From: Candidatus Thermofonsia Clade 1 bacterium
Lineage (GTDB): Bacteria > Chloroflexota > Anaerolineae > Aggregatilineales > UBA2796
Length of the DNA stretch: 64,000 bases
Reading direction: 5' to 3'
Assembly: GCA_002794705.1 (NCBI GenBank)
Contig: PGTK01000001.1
Coordinates: 248,001 to 312,000, forward strand
Numbering within the stretch: the stretch's first letter is position 1; the number at the start of each line of letters is the position of its first letter. The translations under genes were made by a program, and so were the position numbers. Below are positions 60,232 to 64,000 of the stretch, piece after piece. Below the pieces are notes generated by a model, which was given only the letters and a program-made list of their open reading frames with translations, was not told the origin of the DNA and searched no databases.

Positions 60232-63140
60232 CGGAAAGCTCTCTCCGAAAGCCATTTGGGGCGATTGTTCGCATAGCAGGCGCTGCACAAGGCGTAGCGA
60301 TGGTTCAAAGGCAAGCGACAGCGACATTGCACACAACGGCTGCCCGTATCAATGCGCCGCAACAGCGCTGCATCAATGCTCGTAGACCATTCAGCGCGCA
60401 AAGCCCGCAGCCACGGCTCTTCAGGCGCGAACTGGGCAAACTCTGAACGGCAAGCTAACCACAAGTAGATATCCGCACAACTGATCGCCTGCTCAATCAC
60501 CTCTAGATCGTAGTCATCTTCGATGCTCAGCGGCGGCTCATGCGGCAAGGGCATAGACTGATGGTTCAAAATGGCGCGGGCGCAAGCGTACCAATAGTCG
60601 CGGCTGCCTTCGCGGGTTGGCGCGTTGATCAGCTGCACAGCTGCTGCCAAACCCAGTTGCTCCACTTCGCGGTCGCTGAGCATGGCAGCAAGGGCAATGC
60701 GCTCATCAATATCAGCTGGCTCGATCACATCGCGCAACGAGTCAGGAATAGACTGCAACTCGCGCCACCGCGCCAAACGGCGCGCCAAACTGCCCGGAAT
60801 TAGCTCAAGGTCTTCGAGGGCAGGCGAGACCCGCGCCCGCTGCAATTCAGGCGGCGCCGTCTCCATCAAGCGGCGCAACGTCTTCAGATTAGCGCGTGTG
60901 GTAGCGCCCACCACGCCTGCCTGAGAGAGTCCGTAGCGACCGGCGCGCCCCGCGATCTGATGCACCTCCTGCGCGCTCAAAGGGCGCACAGCGTTGCCAT
61001 CAAATTTCTCCAGCTCAAAGAAACAGACATAATCAGCGGGCAAGTTCAAGCCCATGCCCACAGCATCCGTAGCGATGCAAATCTCAGTCACGCCGTCGGC
61101 AAAGCGATCCGCCTGCTTACGGCGCACTTCAGGCGGCAAATTGCCGTAGATGACCGAGACATGCCGCTGTTGACGCTCCAACTCGGTCTTCAAGCGCAAG
61201 ACCATACGCCGCGAGAATGCCACCAAGATCGTGCGCGACGGCAAATGCTCCAATGGCCAAGGCTCGGTTGCCACCTGAAGCGGCGCAAGGCGCTCATGGC
61301 GCACGATCTGAGTCGGGATCAGAGCCGCTGCCGTCAAGCGCTCAATGAGCGTCTGAGCGAAAGGCGGCGCGATCACGCGAATCTCAGGCGCACGGCATTC
61401 CATCAGAGCGCGCGTCCAAGCCCAGCCACGGTCAGGATCAGCCAGCATGTGCGCCTCATCAATCACCACGCAGGCGCCGCTACGCTGCGGATTGAACATC
61501 TCAATGGTCGCTGCTGTGACGGTCGCGCCCTCCACCTCGATATGCTCTTCGCCCGTGAGCAAATTGCAGCGCACACCATCACGGTTCAGCCGATCGAAGA
61601 CTTCGAAAGCGAGCAAACGCAACGGCGCCAAATACCAGCCTGAGCCAGCTGCGCTGAGCGCCTGCAGCGCTTGATAGGTCTTGCCGCTGTTGGTAGGACC
61701 GACGTGCAGCAGCACCAACTGATCAGCGCGCCCTGCATGTTGCCACGTCGGAAAAGCCGCCAAAAGACGGGCGCGCAATTCCTCCTGCTGACGGCGCTCT
61801 TCCTCGCGGCGCTGGCGCAGCAGACGGCGTTCCTCAATGCGGCGCTCCTCCTCAAGGCGCGCCTTTTCTACCTGCTGAACAAGCCACGCGCTACGCGCCG
61901 CCCGTAGCAGCTCGCGGAAAGTCTGCAGGCTGATCGGCTCATCCCAGAGCAACTCGCGCACCTGCCCCCAGCGGATTCGGCTGGCAGAGTCCTTGCGCCA
62001 TTTGCGCAGCGCGTCGCGCAGGATTTCCTCTGGCGGCTGTCCGTTGACCAAGAGCAGCAAATCTTGCACTGCCACAATCTCTTGATCCTCAATCGCCTGA
62101 AAAAGCACTGCGTCGTTGCGAATGGCGTTCACCTGAGCAGCGCTCACGCGAGTCTGCCCTTCAGGATCAACAAACGCCTCGATCAGGCGGGCGCCAATGG
62201 CATTCTGAAGCGTATCGGCGCGAATGCCCAATTTCTTTGAGGCAGCAGAGAGCGAATACGAACGGGCTAAGACTTTCTCACGGCGCGTCTCACCGTCATG
62301 ATTGGGTTGACGCAGCACGTCGCCGCACAGCGCAAGCGCCGCCTCCCAATCCTCATCCCTAGGCAAGACTGCAGCCTCCGCTGCCGCCAATGCCGCTTGC
62401 GGATCAGCCTCTGCCGAGCGCAACCAGACCGTCTCGCCAAGCGGCGCTTTGACGGTAAACGGCACGAGATCGCCGCTTTCAACGGCGCGCTGTACGGTCT
62501 TCATGCCGTAGCGCTCAACCAGATCAGGGCGCAAAATGGTCTGACCCGGCTGCGCAGCGACAAGTGCCAATAATTCCTGCCGAATTGCCTGCCAAAAATG
62601 GCGATCGAAGATCGCACTCAGGCTTGGGCGCGTGAGGCGCAACGGATCAAAGGCGTAATCATCCATCTGCTTGAGCAAATTGGCAGAGAGCAGCAGACTC
62701 AACGCCACTTCCTCGCTAGGCGTCTGGCTCAGCGCACTGATCGGCAAATAGCCAAGCGTGCCTTGAAAGCGCTCCAGCAATTGGCGGCATTCGGGCATCC
62801 CCAGAATATCAAGGCGCGCCTCACGCTGAGCTAAGCGCTCCCGCAGTGGGCGGACAGCGGGCGTACCGTCAGGCTTAAGCGTGGGCAAGGCGCCATCATA
62901 AAACTGGGCAAAATGACGCACCTGCTCAGCGCTCAAGCGCTCAGGATCGTACAAATAATCGCCCTTACGGGCAACGGCGCCCTCGCGCAGAGCGCCCTCA
63001 ATAGCAGCGGCGCGGTCGCCCTCACCTAAGCGCTCATCGTTCAAATAGCTGATATGGAAAAAGCCCTCAGGCGAGGTCTGAATGAGCGCGATCAAAGCAC
63101 GAGCGCTCAACGTGCGCACAGCAGGTGATGATTTAGGCAT
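60228..63140 (-). CDS. Suv3-like DExH RNA helicase with N-terminal extension and C-terminal zinc ribbon
   Basis: 970 residues. Motif I HVGPTNSGKTYQALQAL (about 479-495), LAPLRLLAFEVFDRLN, CNLLTGEEH, DEAH box VVIDEAHML (about 560), IYGNLPPEVRRKQADRF, IATDAVGMGLNLPADYV and QIAGRAGRYG follow the SUV3 order closely; SUV3 unwinds RNA for degradation in mitochondria. The first about 400 residues are unassigned and an Arg/Glu-rich coiled coil (about 410-470) precedes the core. The C-terminus has C-x2-C...C-x2-C (CVQCRCR, CSACYAN). The gene follows the unknown gene by 27 nt and is coupled to the Sco1-like gene. Confidence 0.85.
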   Translation of the reverse strand: MPKSSPAVRTLSARALIALIQTSPEGFFHISYLNDERLGEGDRAAAIEGALREGAVARKGDYLYDPERLSAEQVRHFAQFYDGALPTLKPDGTPAVRPLRERLAQREARLDILGMPECRQLLERFQGTLGYLPISALSQTPSEEVALSLLLSANLLKQMDDYAFDPLRLTRPSLSAIFDRHFWQAIRQELLALVAAQPGQTILRPDLVERYGMKTVQRAVESGDLVPFTVKAPLGETVWLRSAEADPQAALAAAEAAVLPRDEDWEAALALCGDVLRQPNHDGETRREKVLARSYSLSAASKKLGIRADTLQNAIGARLIEAFVDPEGQTRVSAAQVNAIRNDAVLFQAIEDQEIVAVQDLLLLVNGQPPEEILRDALRKWRKDSASRIRWGQVRELLWDEPISLQTFRELLRAARSAWLVQQVEKARLEEERRIEERRLLRQRREEERRQQEELRARLLAAFPTWQHAGRADQLVLLHVGPTNSGKTYQALQALSAAGSGWYLAPLRLLAFEVFDRLNRDGVRCNLLTGEEHIEVEGATVTAATIEMFNPQRSGACVVIDEAHMLADPDRGWAWTRALMECRAPEIRVIAPPFAQTLIERLTAAALIPTQIVRHERLAPLQVATEPWPLEHLPSRTILVAFSRRMVLRLKTELERQQRHVSVIYGNLPPEVRRKQADRFADGVTEICIATDAVGMGLNLPADYVCFFELEKFDGNAVRPLSAQEVHQIAGRAGRYGLSQAGVVGATTRANLKTLRRLMETAPPELQRARVSPALEDLELIPGSLARRLARWRELQSIPDSLRDVIEPADIDERIALAAMLSDREVEQLGLAAAVQLINAPTREGSRDYWYACARAILNHQSMPLPHEPPLSIEDDYDLEVIEQAISCADIYLWLACRSEFAQFAPEEPWLRALRAEWSTSIDAALLRRIDTGSRCVQCRCRLPLNHRYALCSACYANNRPKWLSERAFR

Positions 63141-63167
63141 GATAACTCACAGAGAACTGTACAACCG

Positions 63168-64000
63168 CTACTTTGAAACGAGTTCGCGTGCCATATCAAG
63201 GGCAGTGAAGCGTAACAGACGATACCGATCATCTACATGGAGGCTCGGCGCGCTACGCGGCGGATAGCGACGTAGCGCAATGGCTCGCGTCTCTCTAATT
63301 TTAACATAATACAGGTAAATTGTCCCACCATCAGGTTGATCCCAATTTTGTATGAAAATCTCAACGTCTTGTAAAAGACGGTTAAGCGTCCCGCCGACAA
63401 CGCGCTGCCAGAATGGCAATGCCGCCCAGACCTTATAACGCCCGATCCGCACCACGTCCACCAGACCCTCTACCGTCTCGACGGCGCCGAAAAAGTAGTG
63501 CGGCGGGCGATTAGCTAGATTGATCAGCAGGCGGCGCAGACGCTCAGGCTGGCGCACCACATCCGCCCGATCCCAGAGCGGACACGGCGCTGCAAACGGC
63601 TTGAGCGCAGCCAAAAATACCGCTACATCGTCTGAATCTGGTAAAAGCGCGGCTGAGATCACAAAAGCAAACTTGCCTTGCCCAATTGCCTCCTGCAAAC
63701 TCTGCAGCACTGAGACGCCCTTGCCCAAAATGTAGAAAGTGGCGCGCAGCGCGCCTTGCGCATCGGTCAGGCGCACATCAGGACTCTCAGGTGCGTTGAG
63801 CAGGTCTTCTAAAACGTGCGAGACGCCCTCCAGCAAGTCCTGCGTGTGAGTCTGGTCGCAGAGCGCGCACGCCCATGTGAAGGGCAAGACGCGCCGATCG
63901 TTCAGCGCCTCATCAAAATGCAGAGCTAGCCAACGGCGCAACGCTGCAATGCTGACCGACTCCGAATCGCACTGATTGGTCTCAAGATGGCTGAAATGGT
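63168..64000 (-). CDS. Unrecognised protein, N-terminus cut by the window edge
   Basis: The reverse frame is open from the stop at 63168 to the edge (at least 277 residues). A TTG at 63941 could be a start, but the frame continues without a stop to 64000 and reads on plausibly, so the gene probably begins beyond the window. Seen: HFDEALNDRRVLPFTWACAL with two Cys (CALC), a hydrophobic KFAFVISAALL, PPHYFFGAVETVEGLVDVVRI and a basic C-terminus. No family was recognised and no signal peptide is visible. It is 27 nt upstream of, and probably cotranscribed with, the Suv3-like helicase. Confidence 0.6.
   Translation of the reverse strand, partial: HFSHLETNQCDSESVSIAALRRWLALHFDEALNDRRVLPFTWACALCDQTHTQDLLEGVSHVLEDLLNAPESPDVRLTDAQGALRATFYILGKGVSVLQSLQEAIGQGKFAFVISAALLPDSDDVAVFLAALKPFAAPCPLWDRADVVRQPERLRRLLINLANRPPHYFFGAVETVEGLVDVVRIGRYKVWAALPFWQRVVGGTLNRLLQDVEIFIQNWDQPDGGTIYLYYVKIRETRAIALRRYPPRSAPSLHVDDRYRLLRFTALDMARELVSK

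Noticed and set aside
60960..61643. 227-residue plus-strand frame
   Set aside because: Antisense to the Suv3-like helicase core.
1..64000. Prophage, insertion sequence or genomic island
   Set aside because: No transposase, integrase, phage structural gene or terminal repeats were recognised, and the tRNA has no integrase beside it.

Overview
The window looks like chromosomal DNA of a Chloroflexota bacterium, probably an Anaerolineae-like lineage. This is inferred from gene content only: two sugar ABC operons without an ATPase gene, secreted and surface proteins with Thr/Pro-rich stalks, a winged-helix/TPR protein of the NB-ARC-TPR type, an EF-G-like paralogue, an exonuclease-DinG fusion and a long-form RecJ. 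By eye the DNA is moderately GC-rich. Genes are dense and often overlap by 4 nt. No transposase, integrase, phage gene or CRISPR array was seen.

Layout. 1-1229: a two-component pair (GAF-type sensor, cut by the left edge, and a NarL/LuxR regulator). 1346-4845: a NatA/NatB-type exporter operon whose promoter is covered by a perfect 12-6-12 palindrome. 5060-8286: sugar-binding protein and two permeases. 8359-10410: uvrB. 10414-12033: GT-C membrane glycosyltransferase. 12083-12154: tRNA-Arg(CCG). 12226-14885: citrate synthase and a secreted GH8 exo-oligoxylanase-like enzyme. 15010-18170: an iron-sulfur (PhrB-type) photolyase and a MutS-related ATPase. 18237-23768: a second sugar operon (binding protein, two permeases, six-hairpin glycosidase-like protein, BadF/BadG-type kinase) with an operator-like palindrome in its promoter. 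23966-26671: a DnaQ-DinG fusion whose helicase motifs are eroded.

27819-34531: three TadE/TadG-like genes encoding large surface proteins. 34611-39306: EF-G-like GTPase, LysM/M23 endopeptidase and a glycosyltransferase. 39429-42079: pgeF, yggS and a GT4 glycosyltransferase. 42051-43922: a chimeric LivJ-SH3-CARDB protein. 44402-45149: two receiver-only proteins. 45377-46342: an alpha/beta hydrolase with a Cys in the nucleophile position. 46475-49499: a sulfane-sulfur cluster (two rhodaneses, a persulfide-dioxygenase-like MBL-rhodanese, a TauE permease). 49496-53297: asnS, a GlsB-type membrane protein, an acetyltransferase and a GH1 glucosidase. 53422-59621: DCC protein, winged-helix/TPR protein, an XPB/Ssl2 helicase-associated-domain protein and recJ. 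59611-64000: Sco1-like lipoprotein, Suv3-like RNA helicase and an unrecognised protein cut by the right edge.

Functionally the window joins plant-polysaccharide use (xylan and other oligosaccharide uptake and cleavage), sulfide/persulfide handling, DNA repair (UvrB, photolyase, RecJ, MutS-like, DinG-like) and a surface/pilus-like apparatus. The strongest candidate for something undescribed is the exonuclease-DinG protein, which keeps its exonuclease motifs and four iron-sulfur cysteines but has lost the helicase ATPase motifs. The EF-G-like GTPase with NKIN in place of NKxD and the TadE/vWA/TadE surface locus come next.
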